Source: Bicyclus anynana
Taxonomy: Eukaryota > Arthropoda > Insecta > Lepidoptera > Nymphalidae
DNA length: 64,000 nt
NCBI RefSeq assembly: GCF_947172395.1
Contig: NC_069086.1
Coordinates: forward strand, 15,141,572-15,205,571
Direction: 5' to 3'
In this document: piece by piece, positions 52,401 to 63,620 of the stretch
Layout of the letters: each line of letters starts with the position of its first letter
How positions within the stretch are numbered: the stretch's first letter is position 1
Notes under the pieces: generated by a model
Database searches by the model: none
The model's input: only the letters and a program-made list of their open reading frames with translations
Told to the model about the DNA's origin: nothing
Made by a program: the position numbers and the translations under genes

Positions 52401-55084
52401 GGGTCACGTGAGTCGAGAGCGGGAAGGCGAAACCGAGCGTAGAGAACAGTTGTGCTGGTAGAGCAGTCGAAGAACCAGATGTAAAGATCTCAGATCTAGT
52501 GGTGCAGTACTTCGTGATGACCGTCTAGTAATTGTGCAGTGCTTAACGTAGAATAGATTATAGTCTTTTAATTTGTAATAACTTGTTGCTTTTTGAATAT
52601 TGTTAATTAATTCGTTTTTAACCCCCGACGCAAAAAGAGGGTTGTTATAAGTTTTACTGTCTGTTTGTCTGTCAGTCTTTCTGTGGCATCCTAGTTCCCG
52701 AACGGATTAAGCGATTTCAATTTAGTTTTTTTTTTTTATTTAAGGTGACTTATGGGCAACTTTAAACATGTTTGATGAAAATCGCTTCAGCCGTTTAAAA
52801 TTTGTGGGGGGTGAAAGTGGAAAAGAATAATTGAAGGTCAGCAAATATACTCGAGTGGGTCTCAAATGAAAGCGCACTGAAATATTGGTTGATCGAGAGT
52901 GTAATTAATAATTCGTGATCTTCGGGGGTTTCAGAATTTCAAAATTTATGCTATTTCATTGTAGCAACTTATAAAAATCATTATTTATCTCAACAAGTTA
53001 TTGTGCATTGATAGATTGTTTATGGAATTTATTTGTCGTAAAATCTCTACGTACCCTCGTTTTTGCACTCAGGGACCTGGTCAGCCCACATGCACACACG
53101 GGCATCTCTGTCGTAGGCGAGTCCAGGGCTGCACTGGTAGCGTGAAGCTTCACCGTTCCAGCAGTTCCAGAAGACATCGCACTTGACATCATCAGGGAAG
53201 ATACCGTACAGTCTCGCGCAGTGGGTGGTTCCGACTGGGGGTTCTGATAAAAATGAAAAAGGAATAAGAAAAGTATTTCATTAGAGACATTAGTCATCCA
53301 AGTCCTGATTTTTACCAAATATTTGCTAATTACTATAATTAAATTATATGATTCTCGATTTCTACATTAAGTATATAAACAACTGGCACACTTAATTTAC
53401 GGATGTGTTCATTATTAATTACACTAATAATAATAATTAAATATTTGATAACTCTCCGGAGGATACCGCTTAGCGCTTAATATATTGTTTCCTTCTACTA
53501 CAATAATTAAATCAGTTAATGATTTGAAAATTTCATCGCCTGGTAGATCGTATTAATTATAGTATAACCGTTTCAAACAAAGTTTGGATATATTAGAAAC
53601 TAAATATTAATAAAAGCTGAAGATTTTTTGATTGAATGCGCTAATCTTAGTAACTACTGGTCCGATTTGAAAAATTCTTTCAGTTTTAGGTAGCCCATTT
53701 ATCGAGGAAGGCTATAGGCTATATATCATAGCCGTACGCTTACGGGAACGTGAATCACGCGGGTGAAATCGCGCGGCGTCAGCTAGTGATATAATAAGAT
53801 GGATGTAAGCCGCTGCTTGCGTCTTAAAAATATTTTCATAAAAAAGTACATTTCCTGGATAAATACAATTCTAGATACAAAATTATCAAGCCTGGAACTC
53901 TCTGTATGTATGAAGATAGATCTCCCCACACAAACTTTCGAGGTCCCCTAATGAGTGAACATTACTGCATTTACATACAATGATTAATCTTACACAATTT
54001 AACCTTTGCCTCTCGTATAATTAGGCATCACACAAATATAGCAATCCTTACTGTATATTCTGATCTCATGTATACTAATTAGGAACCTGTTTACAATTGC
54101 AATCGCGAAGACGAATGCTTCAAAAGCTACTAGTTCAAGGTTGAAAGTTTTATTTTTGGCACATTGAACAATCGTAGAAGTGTCGTTAATGTGTCATTTT
54201 ATTCATCAGATTATATTAACTTAATGACCTTCATCGTATCCTGGTGGTACCAGGTGGTACTACTACGAATACTCGAATGATTACCATAAAAATACTTTAA
54301 CTTGACCGCAGATAAATCACATTATAATAATAGCTGTCTACAATAACATCCTTGCATAATTTATTCTCATGATCTTTACAACGAAATCTAGATTTAGTGC
54401 TTCCGCATTGTTAAGTACCAATTATTTCTTTGTGCGAAATATTAAATCTGGACAAGGTTTTTATTTATATATCTAGTTAATTAAATATCTACCACCTACA
54501 TATTATAGCGAGGTACAAAAAATATCAGAATGAGTTTCAATAAATAATAATAGCCATCAACCAAAGTCCTAAAACTTTACTCTCTATTCCTTTATAACTA
54601 CCTTTATAATCCACTGAATTAAATAGCTGAATGCCTATATACCTATTATTTAAATACATTCAAAGCAAATATGAGACGGCATTTTCTAGACAAGCGCGCT
54701 TTTACTTGGACGTCATCATTTCTTTTTATCAGACGTAGTCAAACACAAGCCTATTATATAATATAATAACTTGAAAAATGTATGTAAAAAGGCACTTTGT
54801 CTGCCTCTAATTTCAAGCCAAAATGAACACTCTCATATAGCTTAGATTCATTGTACATAAGGATCGGTACTCACCAAGCTGTGTTCTCTCTCCGCACTCT
54901 ACATTGTGGATGTAGTCGCAGTTCTCAGTCAGGTATTTTGAGTCGGACGCGTCGAAGGCGAGTCCGTTGCCGCAGGTCTTCAGTTCGGCGACTCCGTTGT
55001 CACACTTCCAGTATTTGTCGCAGGAGATGTGGTGTGGGTAGAAGCCGAAGTCGTCTGGGCATTTGAAGGATTCTTGAGCAACCG
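49376..55084 (-). CDS. Gasp: Gasp (obstructor-C, CPAP3-C) chitin-binding protein, two C-terminal isoforms, 5' incomplete
   Basis: Minus-strand exons 55084-54875, 53243-53055 and 52383-52173 are shared. They splice in phase 2 either to 51202-51073 or to 49430-49376. Three six-cysteine ChtBD2 domains are present, one per exon: FKCPDDFGFYPHH...VECGERTQ, THCARLYGIFPDD...VPECKNE and FSCPAPGEV...VPGC. These are near-identical in pattern to Drosophila Gasp, a secreted protein of the tracheal lumen and cuticle that binds chitin. The long isoform ends DYYGDLDLKAIRKSELLAGL plus a basic tail; the short one ends DYYGDVDLKALKKLGF. About 245 residues are readable. The signal-peptide exon, ending in phase 1, was not found up to 64000. 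Gene identity is secure. Confidence 0.97.
49618..49690 (+). repeat. Second copy of the palindrome-linked repeat
   Basis: atcattatcagccgttggac, catccactgctagacatagg and gtaaggacttccaaacac match 22743-22800 without the inverted left arm. Confidence 0.6.
49937..50146 (-). mobile_element. Helitron-like element between the two Gasp last exons
   Basis: Minus-strand 3' end ccccgcggggCTAG^T with a palindromic hairpin; the body has gataaaatatagcctactta on the plus strand. It lies downstream of last exon a and upstream of last exon b, inside the intron used for isoform b. Confidence 0.7.
50521..50526 (-). promoter_or_regulatory. Gasp: Candidate polyadenylation signal for the long Gasp isoform
   Basis: On the minus strand AATAAA, about 550 bases after the stop of last exon a. 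No closer canonical hexamer was seen. Confidence 0.35.
51073..51202 (-). CDS. Gasp: Alternative last exon a: long charged tail (Gasp)
   Basis: It reads CEDYYGDLDLKAIRKSELLA, continues with a Lys/Arg/Pro/Gln-rich tail and stops with TAA at 51075-51073. The acceptor is TTTTCAG. This is the nearer of the two last exons, 970 bases from exon 52383-52173. The closest AATAAA on this strand is at 50526-50521. Confidence 0.95.
52173..52383 (-). CDS. Gasp: Exon: ChtBD2 domain 3 (Gasp)
   Basis: It reads EVANGFSCPAPGEVSNAGSF through NCEDPEDVPG and ends in two bases TG. Either downstream last exon begins with C, so both choices complete the final cysteine codon. Confidence 0.96.
52619..52930. mobile_element. 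Repeat with taacccccga / tcgggggtt ends (Gasp intron)
   Basis: It starts taacccccgacgcaaaaaga and ends gatcttcgggggtt, short inverted termini. A (tgtct)n-like run and cccgaacggattaagcgatt lie inside. It fills about half of the intron between the domain 2 and domain 3 exons. Confidence 0.65.
53055..53243 (-). CDS. Gasp: Exon: ChtBD2 domain 2 (Gasp)
   Basis: It reads PPVGTTHCARLYGIFPDD through CMWADQVPECKNE, a whole domain with CDVFWNCWNG aromatic residues. Phases are 1 and 1. Confidence 0.96.
53608..53786 (+). mobile_element. Helitron-like element (Gasp intron), 5' end truncated
   Basis: Runs from taaaagctgaagatttt to aaatcgcgcggcgtcag then CTAG^T, a perfect 3' end; the TCTATACTAATATTA start is missing. 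Confidence 0.75.
54875..55084 (-). CDS. Gasp: Exon: signal end and ChtBD2 domain 1 (Gasp)
   Basis: It reads VAQESFKCPDDFGFYPHH through KYLTENCDYIHNVEC. The acceptor TTTAG precedes 55084 and the donor GTGAGT is at 54874. The first two bases complete a codon begun in an unseen exon. Confidence 0.95.
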
Positions 55085-56837
55085 CTAAACAAAAGAAAAG
55101 AGTACATTAATGATCATAATTCTTTATAACGCATAGCTTATTCATTCGGTCTAATTTACAGCAGCTCTTTGCATACGCATAGGTTAGCAGGATTTGTTCT
55201 AAGTTTGTACAAATCACACGTTACCTTCAAGGAAAATGAGGTACAATTACGTTGAATAACAATGTAAAGGTGTCATACAGATTTAAACGGAGGTGTCGTC
55301 CTGAATTACAAGTAAAATTTCAAAAGAAACTACCAAAGGGGTTTCGCCGAACGGCACGCAATAATTTTGCAATATACCGGTCGGTAGGGCAGCTCTTTCT
55401 CTAAGGAATGCCACGCGACAAACTCGCGTTGGGCAACGCGTGACTAGTTCAAGTTATCGGTTGCATACACTTCTATTATTAGTTATTCGCGCCCTGTATC
55501 TGTAGATTTGTCTAGACGCACGTGGCCCTACGAAGTGGGTCATTCGATTTGAGACTAATCGGAAATGATAAACACAACAAATGTTTCGCTTGCTCATTGA
55601 CCACGTTTCCATTTATTCATTACAGTTTGGAGAGATTTCAAAATAATTTCTTAGGTAAGTATTTTGAAGTACCATGCACCAAATATTAAGCGTAAATCTG
55701 TCCATACTCCATGCACCAAAACATTTATATTATATTCATCAAGGAATTCCTGCAACTCAATAAGTATGTGTCAATTTGCACACTACTTATCATCTACTAT
55801 TTACAACATCCTATAGTTTAGTAATCAATATGTAAATTCTACAATACTGTACCTAAGTGTAGTACCTATTTCTAATCAAGAATTCTGTTTTTTTTTTCTA
55901 GAAATAAATATCACTGATACATGTTATAATTAAATACCGTTAAAAAATTATAGGTCACAAGAATCTTCCGAGTAATTTATGAATGAATAAAAAGTCTATA
56001 AAGTAAACAAGTTTCAACACTTGTGGAGCATCCACCTCGTTTGGGCGTTATGTCATGTGTGTCAGGCACCGGTTGACATTTGCAGCAAACCAACCGTGGA
56101 ACATCCTGGTCATTTCGTAATTTACTCTTACATTTATCTCCACATCATTACTTGGACTTTGCGGTGATACGGAAATCATGAGAATACTTTTACATAAAAA
56201 TTGTTCAAATATCATTGTCTTGGATTTTATTAGCTTGTTAATGAACATAATAATATTCTGTGATTCTATAATTATCAAATGTGACAATATCAATATATAA
56301 TAGTCGTTCTACATACCTACCCATATGGTAAATTGATTACAATTTAGCTGCTAACAAGTGAACAAATAAAATTAAATACTTCTTTACATGTTAATTTAAC
56401 GTCTAATTTTATGGATAAATGAATATTTCGAATGTCTACTTAAACAAATTGCATCGTAAATCATTATCGATAGTTTCCCAATTTATAATTTTCAGCTCAA
56501 CGGTTGCGTTGTAGTTTATACTCATCTGCATAAGAGAATGCAACGTGTCTTATTAATAATACCAGACGAGGTTAACTGCTTTATAGTGAAACATTCTACA
56601 GGATTTGCTATGCGCTATATACTGTGTCATCAATCAATTTTTAAATACCCACAACTACAATTCAATAATAAGAAGTAAATCTGCTGACTGAATATAGAAT
56701 AGCATTACCGAAGGAGACAAAACAATTAACCTTACTGTTATTGAGATCGGACGTAGAAAAGCAATTTATAAAGCCGTTCTGTCATATAATATAAGACCAA
56801 AACGTCGCGGTAATACATAAGGTGAAAAATAAATCAG

Positions 56838-57017
56838 AGTGCCTAGTGGGAGTTTTCAATATTTTCATACTGTTAGTATCGCGTTGATGTAAACGCGAAT
56901 TTATATGGAATTGAAACAATTGTACATTAGTGCCACTAGATGGCGCTGTTTCAATTCCTTAGAAATTCGCGTTTACGTTAACGCGATAGTATTAGTATCA
57001 AACTGCCACTAGGCCCT
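56838..57017. mobile_element. MITE with terminal inverted repeats, copy 2
   Basis: agtgcctagtggg to ccactaggccct, closely matching 9014-9192 over the whole length, including gccactagatggcgctgttt. The triplet cag flanks both ends and may be a target duplication. Confidence 0.75.
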
Positions 57018-57073
57018 CAGAAGTTGCACTTCTGTGACGTGACGGGTAGCAGCGACAGTGATTGTACCATTAT

Positions 57074-57146
57074 TTTGTGGTAGAGGAAACACCTCGAACA
57101 AGCCCCAGGACTTGTGACCTTGAGAGAAGGTTTCCTCTACCACAAA
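57074..57146. repeat. Inverted repeat with 17-bp perfect arms
   Basis: Arms tttgtggtagaggaaac (57074-57090) and gtttcctctaccacaaa (57130-57146) with a 39-base GC-richer spacer. Confidence 0.85.
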
Positions 57147-58339
57147 GTAAAGGTACATTTTAAAAAGGTTAATTCCCAAATATGTATAATGAATAAGCTA
57201 CGAATTACACATATTATATAAATACTATGTCACCACAAATCGTATCTACATTTGGGTTTTTCAAGCCTTATTTCTAGCACAGTTATTTACGCCGTTTTTA
57301 GGTAAAGTATTGGCTTCCGGAATCTGGTCACTTGTTATCTAATGCGATTAAGAAATTCTTTGTAATACGATTCTACTCGTGTGAAGTTTGTTACATACAT
57401 ACACATTTTACAAAGATGCTTTCAACATAACATCTTGTTATTTAGCATAAGTTTTATTCAATTTATTGAATATAAAGCAATACTATTTCTAACTTGACAG
57501 TGTTAGAGATTAGTAAGAATGAGACAGTAACCAATGCACATTCAAATAACAATCTAATAATATCTATAATTATTATATCTTATCTTTATGCACTATAGTT
57601 TACGAAGGTGAGGTAGATTGCCATTTAAATATCGTAAGCTGGAGTAAAGAGAAAAAGGCGTGACGTATGTAAATCGCAAGACTTCCTTTGTTTCAGCCTA
57701 TTCGAGCGAAAGCATACCGTGACCCATATTCCCAAGGTAAATTAGTAGCGTAAGTGTAATTAGCAATCTCGTATGCGAAGTGGAGCTTTACGCAAGCACC
57801 GACACCGGAGCAGCGGGTCGTGCGTACGCCTGAGTCTGTTACCTAAGTAAACGTTGGGCCAATGTATTTGGACCAACGAATACAGGGCTACTTGATGCAG
57901 TACTTGGCCTAGCGCATTGGCCTAACGCGTTGGCCCAACATGTTCCGGAAGCATGACCAGATTACAGAGCTATGCCCACACAAAACGTTGTATAACAACA
58001 GGTTCTATTTGCAAGTTTTAGTGACAATGTTATTTTTCTTTTGTCTACCACTATAACAATTAAATCATTTGCATGTGCAGATCCAACCACTATTTAAATA
58101 GAGAACTTTATAGTAGATACTTTTTGGCTAAAAACTTTTAACGCAATCTAAGCAGGTAGGTAGGTGATGAGCATTGAAATCATCACCTGTACCAGGACAA
58201 AACTATGTAAATTAAAAATAACAAAATATAAACGTTGGCTAAATTTTTTGTGAGCTCTTCTCGGACTGAACCCTCGCAACTTTAATTTTAAGTATTACCA
58301 ATTACCATTAAATCATGACATAACTTTTCAACTTGCGTT

Positions 58340-58400
58340 TTAAAGGTGCTTATAAACTAAGCCTAATTGAAATAAATGAAATTTGAATTTAATAAATTCA
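58340..58400 (-). repeat. Dispersed repeat, 'aagcacttttgaaac' family, inverted fragment
   Basis: Plus-strand aaaggtgcttataaactaag and cctaattgaaataaatgaaa are the reverse of the family start. Confidence 0.5.
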
Positions 58401-61400
58401 TACCACTGTATTTTACAAGATTGTCTATCAAAATGGAAATCTAATTAAAGTACACATAAAAACAATTTCTCTCAAAGGTTCTCCACAAAGAATGAAAGGA
58501 CACGTTTTTGATATAGCATTATAAATTATAATAATAGATTTCTAGGTTATTGGAACTTATTTAACGAAATTCGGCCTTCTGTATTAACAACAACAGCGTT
58601 TTTGTTTGGTTTTCTAACATTACATAAATGTCTTTATATAAAATAACAATGGAAAAAAAAATGTTGTCGTAATCATATCGAGATCAAGACATTCTTGCCA
58701 AATATGTTCATATCAACATACAATATTACATAAAATCGATTATTGCGTAAATATTATTTAATATTAAGGTCGTAAACCGTGAAGTAATACAGGTGAAAGC
58801 CCAAAATTGACCTACCAAACGAGTCCGTGGGCGTGACTTTCGATTTCGTTAACACTGCGCCGGCGCATCTCGTTAACGAATCTCCGATCACGATTGACCT
58901 TTAATCGAAATATAAATGAGCCAACCGATTACATAAAATGTCATCCCTATAGTAATTCCAATAAACAGGCTACGTTTAGTTTAGTGTAGTAGTCTTTGTA
59001 ATTTAAAAGGTAATAAATACGTTCATCATAGGGATGCATAAAAATAAGTGGTTCTACCATCTCAAATTTCTAATGATAAAATTTAGCTTATCATGTCTTA
59101 AAAATGTAAACAAAACTTCAGTTCTATCGGCATAAGATATTTGTTTTGTTTGCTACACAGATTTAAAAGATACTGTCATCTAATGATGAATCGAATATGA
59201 TGATCTGGTGATGATCAGCATTCTATTTATTAATAGTTAGTTAGTTATTCTATTAATTATTAAACCCACTGAATGGCTCAAGACTCTATCATACAAGTGA
59301 GGGCAAATGTAAAGAGACCACGTTTTCAAATGATGCTACAGAATTGAATTTAAACGAGCGATGGGCTAGAGAAACACTGTTACTATTATTGTTTTTGTAA
59401 ACTGTTTAAGTCATAGTTAATCAAATACAGAAAGTTACTAAATATACCAAAAACTTAGCACAAATAATTGTACGCAAGTCACATCAGATAATGCAAGAAT
59501 TTTATAGGCGTCGTTAACTTTATGATGCAACACTTAAAATCTCATTAGATAACCGACATTGTTATTCCGGTGAAAGTGAAGTGTTTTCATCTATTTGCGT
59601 GGAAAGCAACGTGAGGCAATTTATATAACATTGAAAATATATCTCAATTATTGGCCGTGATTCACAAAAAGCGTGTCTCCTTTTTATATTTCCAATGCCG
59701 GTGAAAAAATCTGTAGTAGTTTGGAGTTATTCAAGTATAATTCGCATTGTTTGTATTCACGATCAAATCTATTGTATTGTTACTAAAAATAAACGTTTTT
59801 TTTAATGGTTGTAGTTTTTAAAATAATTTATTGTATTTTATTACAAAATAATTTACGCTCTCAACTTTTATGTCTATGCAAATTATTGCTTTCTGTAATT
59901 TTATTAAGATCTTAATAAAAATATAATATATTGTCGATGATTTTTTATTTTACGAAGTTTTCTATCTCACCACGCCTCGATGCGTAAATCAGGCACACAC
60001 GCTACAAAATCTTTTTCTTATATTGTGCTGGCTATTTCCAAATAGTAGTTACCTACTAAACACGCGTTAATGGACACGTAGGTAGGTTTTATTGTCTAAA
60101 CTTCGTAACTATTACATCAGTGTTAATTAATATTTTCGCAAGACTCCGTTATCTTTGGACGCCACTGTGTATTAGTATATTTTTGAGTCCAGTTCGTAGG
60201 ATGTTTCCTCTCTTGACTGAACTTTTTCTCCACGTAAAACAGCAGAATCCCTGAAGCCATATTTGTAGCCTAATATGATGTATCTTGAGCAATTTCCTTT
60301 GTAATTATTAGGGCGAATATATATATATTATTTTTCTTTGACATACTAATTAGTTGATAGGAACTTATCAACCAGACATGCTTTAAAACATAATTTAGTA
60401 ATTCAGTTTTATCTGCAGAACCGTATAAGGTATGTCTGTATATACGTACTCGTAAGATAAAAACGTGGGTCTTAAATGCCAGATTCTTTTATTTATCTGA
60501 ATTTGCATCAATTTTACGTAGGTTTCCGTACATTAAGGCACGCGTAGTGCATGTAGAGAATAAAAACCTAACAATACAAGGGCCGGTGTGACGTTATTTA
60601 TATTGTTGGCTGAAGGACAGACAATCTCCGTCAGGTAATGGTATGTTTAAGCTTGAGATGCTTTTGTGATTGAATAATATACTATTATTTATAGAAAACA
60701 CGCAGGCCAGGATAACAATTTAAATGTTGCGTCGTGTAATGACTTATTAATGTGCGGCATTCACTGTACTGGTGCTTTATGAATAGTTCCAGAGTAATTT
60801 CTCAAGAAATCGGTCTGCACATCAATGAATTGTTTAACCAAGGTTATTGTACAAATGCGATAAAAGATAAAATCTAAGTAACGCAGGATATATTTTTAAA
60901 GTAATCGTTGACTAACTGATAACTGTACGAGCTAGTAGTCTATTTGAAGTTAAGTGGAAAAACAGACAATGTTTTGTGTAAAAAAACAACACTTCTGATG
61001 ATAACTTACAATGTCTTACAATGAACCCTTTAATCCGAAGCCTGTCCCAGTTTTCAAGTTCATGAAATAATGATATCACGGGTAACTATATATACCTAAT
61101 GGACCCTTCAGACAGGGACACACAGCAATGCAAAAACGAAAATATATTCTCTAGAAAATTAGGATAAAATTAGCTTTCAATCCAAGTTAAGGTTTTACGG
61201 AAGTAAACATAGTCACATAGCCGCATAAAAATTCTCATTAGCAACCTTCAAATAAGAATAGAATAATTCAAACACCAACGATGTATTGTTACAAGGGACT
61301 CTCGCCGTAGGAAGCAATAAAAAATTCGTTTAGAAACAACAATCAAACTTCCGCTGCATTGTTTTTTTTCGTGTAAAGGTGCTAATTACAAATCATTTCT

Positions 61401-62348
61401 CGTTAGATACATACTAAAAGACAAAACGAGTTTTCATAATTACCTCACAAAGATCAAGGCTGTAAACAGTATTCTTGTTAAGGATAAGATCTTAATGTTG
61501 TTTAACAAAATATTTATTAAAATTTTGTATAGTTTTACATGACGAACAAAACTTTTTTCTCCAGCAAGGTTTGGACACTGTTTCTATAGGTATCGATTTC
61601 AACATTATGATTAAAATTACCGACACCTTGATCAATATTTTAAGAAGCTTTATTTGAAGTACTTTTTAGTAAAACATCAAGCATTTTTAAGAGGACACAC
61701 CTAAATCCGAACTCTGAATTACTTGAGAGGAAGATAACCCCAATACATCATAGTGCGTCTACACTAGGTTAACACAGCAGTTAAGTGCTGTTCTAGGCGG
61801 CTAGTTTATTAAGTTATCGCACATGCTTATTCAATAATATGAGTAGATTATCTGATTATACGAACGAGATAAAAATAATATTTGATCATCGCTGCGCACT
61901 CAAGCAGCGTGGTCATTTTCACCGAGTTTTCTTTCTCCTTGAGAAATTCACACACGCACGAGTCTGGATAATTGAATACCTTCACGCAATAGTAACTTTA
62001 TGAATAATAAATTGCCGTGGTCGTAAAATTTCGCGATCGATTTAATATGTTAACGCAAAGCCCAAATTGTCTCTCGTTATTAAATGTGATTTATCTTTAC
62101 AGATACAAGTACCTATTTCTCAATCTTCTAATCTCTTGCAGCACGTTCATATGCGCATACTGGTGTAACAAAATTAGTTTTGTCAACTATTGCAAATATC
62201 ACAACTTGGGCACCAGTAGATTATAACTTTTCAAGTATTTTTAGTCACATTACTAATACCCAAAGATAGAGACGTTGTTTACAATTTACTTGTTACGAAT
62301 TTTAAAAATAATAAATATAGAAATAATGTATGAAATAATCAATAATTA

Positions 62349-62840
62349 CTAGCTGACCCGGTGAACTTCGTATCACTTATTATTGATTCGATAGCGATAA
62401 TTAAAGCGGTTAGGTATTTATAATGTTAATTAACGTTGTTTCTTTTCAATAATCTAAACTGGCAATTCTCCTACAAATAACTCATTACAATTTTCCGATA
62501 TTTTGCCTGATCTTTTGGGTAATCCTTTTTTATTTCTAAAGTACCTACGTCTGTGTAAGAGCAAAATAAAAATGAAAATTACATAAATCGGTTATGCTGT
62601 TAATCAAATCAAATCAAAGTTTTATCACAATCTGATGAACTGTTTAGGAGTGTATAGAGGAATAACAAACAAAGGAAAATTCATTGTTGTTTATACACAT
62701 ACCAAGCACATGGGTGAACGTACTGCTCTAATTCCCCCAATTTAGTATCGTCAACCACATGAATACCGATTAGGGTCAAGTTTCATAAACGTTTTCATAA
62801 ACCACGCACTTTAATGTATAATATCGTAATAAGACCTAGA
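62349..62840 (-). repeat. Repeat ending ctagctgacccggtgaactt
   Basis: The plus-strand start actagctgacccggtgaact, ggttatgctgttaatcaaat and catgggtgaacgtactgc are phrases seen in dispersed lepidopteran repeats. The far boundary is unclear. Confidence 0.4.
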
Positions 62841-63089
62841 AAAATCCTAGAAAATTACCTACTATCTATTTCTGTAATAATTTAATTATATTTCAGAAAC
62901 AAGAAGCTAAGGTTTCGCGAAACCACACGGTGTGTTCGTGTGAACTGGGTACGTGCCAGAAATACACAAACAATGGTTAAAACACTTAGAATGAGTGCCT
63001 GCAATACCCAGACATACTTTATTAAAAAAAAAACTCAATGGTTGTCTACCCATAGATAAGTACGAAAGCCAATTGTGGAGTTTGGACCG

Positions 63090-63620
63090 TTATGAATTTG
63101 TAAGGCAACACGTATCAAGGATCCAGATCCTCAATTGTCAATTTGTTTCACCATGATCTAACCTGTTGGTAATTATAGATACAGTCTAATGGGACACGCT
63201 TGCCTAGAAGGTGCTTATTTACTCTAGTTTTGAAGATACTTAAGTTATAAGATTCAGGAAACACAGACTTGGGAAGGGTATTTCAAACCCTATCCGTGCA
63301 TATATTGCATGCGAGAAAAGAAGACGCAAAGCGTTTTGTACTAGTCCTAGGGACATCTACAACATAGGGATGAAAACCCGCCCTATGTCTTGCGGTGCGA
63401 TGTTAAAAAAGAGTTCTAACGAAGCTAAGTGACTGGCGACTGGGGACAAGATTTCTTATATTATGAGCTGTTATTTCCCAAACTCCATAATGGCCATACA
63501 TATCATGGAGATTTCATCTGAGATTTAACCCGTTGGCAATATATTTTTCATTAGTATAGATATTTAATTTGATATCCGGTAGACAGTTTGGTGAAGGTCG
63601 TCTTATATACGGATCCTCTG
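63090..63620 (-). pseudogene. LINE protein C-terminal relic
   Basis: One minus-strand frame reads GFHPHVVDVPRTSTKRFASS, FLACNICTDRVWNTLPKSV, FPESYNLSIFKTRVNKHLLG and, further on, KLTIEDLDP. This is the arrangement at the C-terminus of Jockey-like reverse transcriptase ORFs (SF......WN.LP..V....S...FK..V..HL). Upstream frame is broken by stops. Long dead. Confidence 0.65.

Noticed and set aside
58850..58885. Palindrome around tcgttaac...gttaacga
   Set aside because: Arms of only eight bases; expected by chance at this scale.
61085..61140. TATA-like ctatatatacc followed by an ATG near 61125
   Set aside because: The frame stops after eight codons and no donor of the right phase follows.
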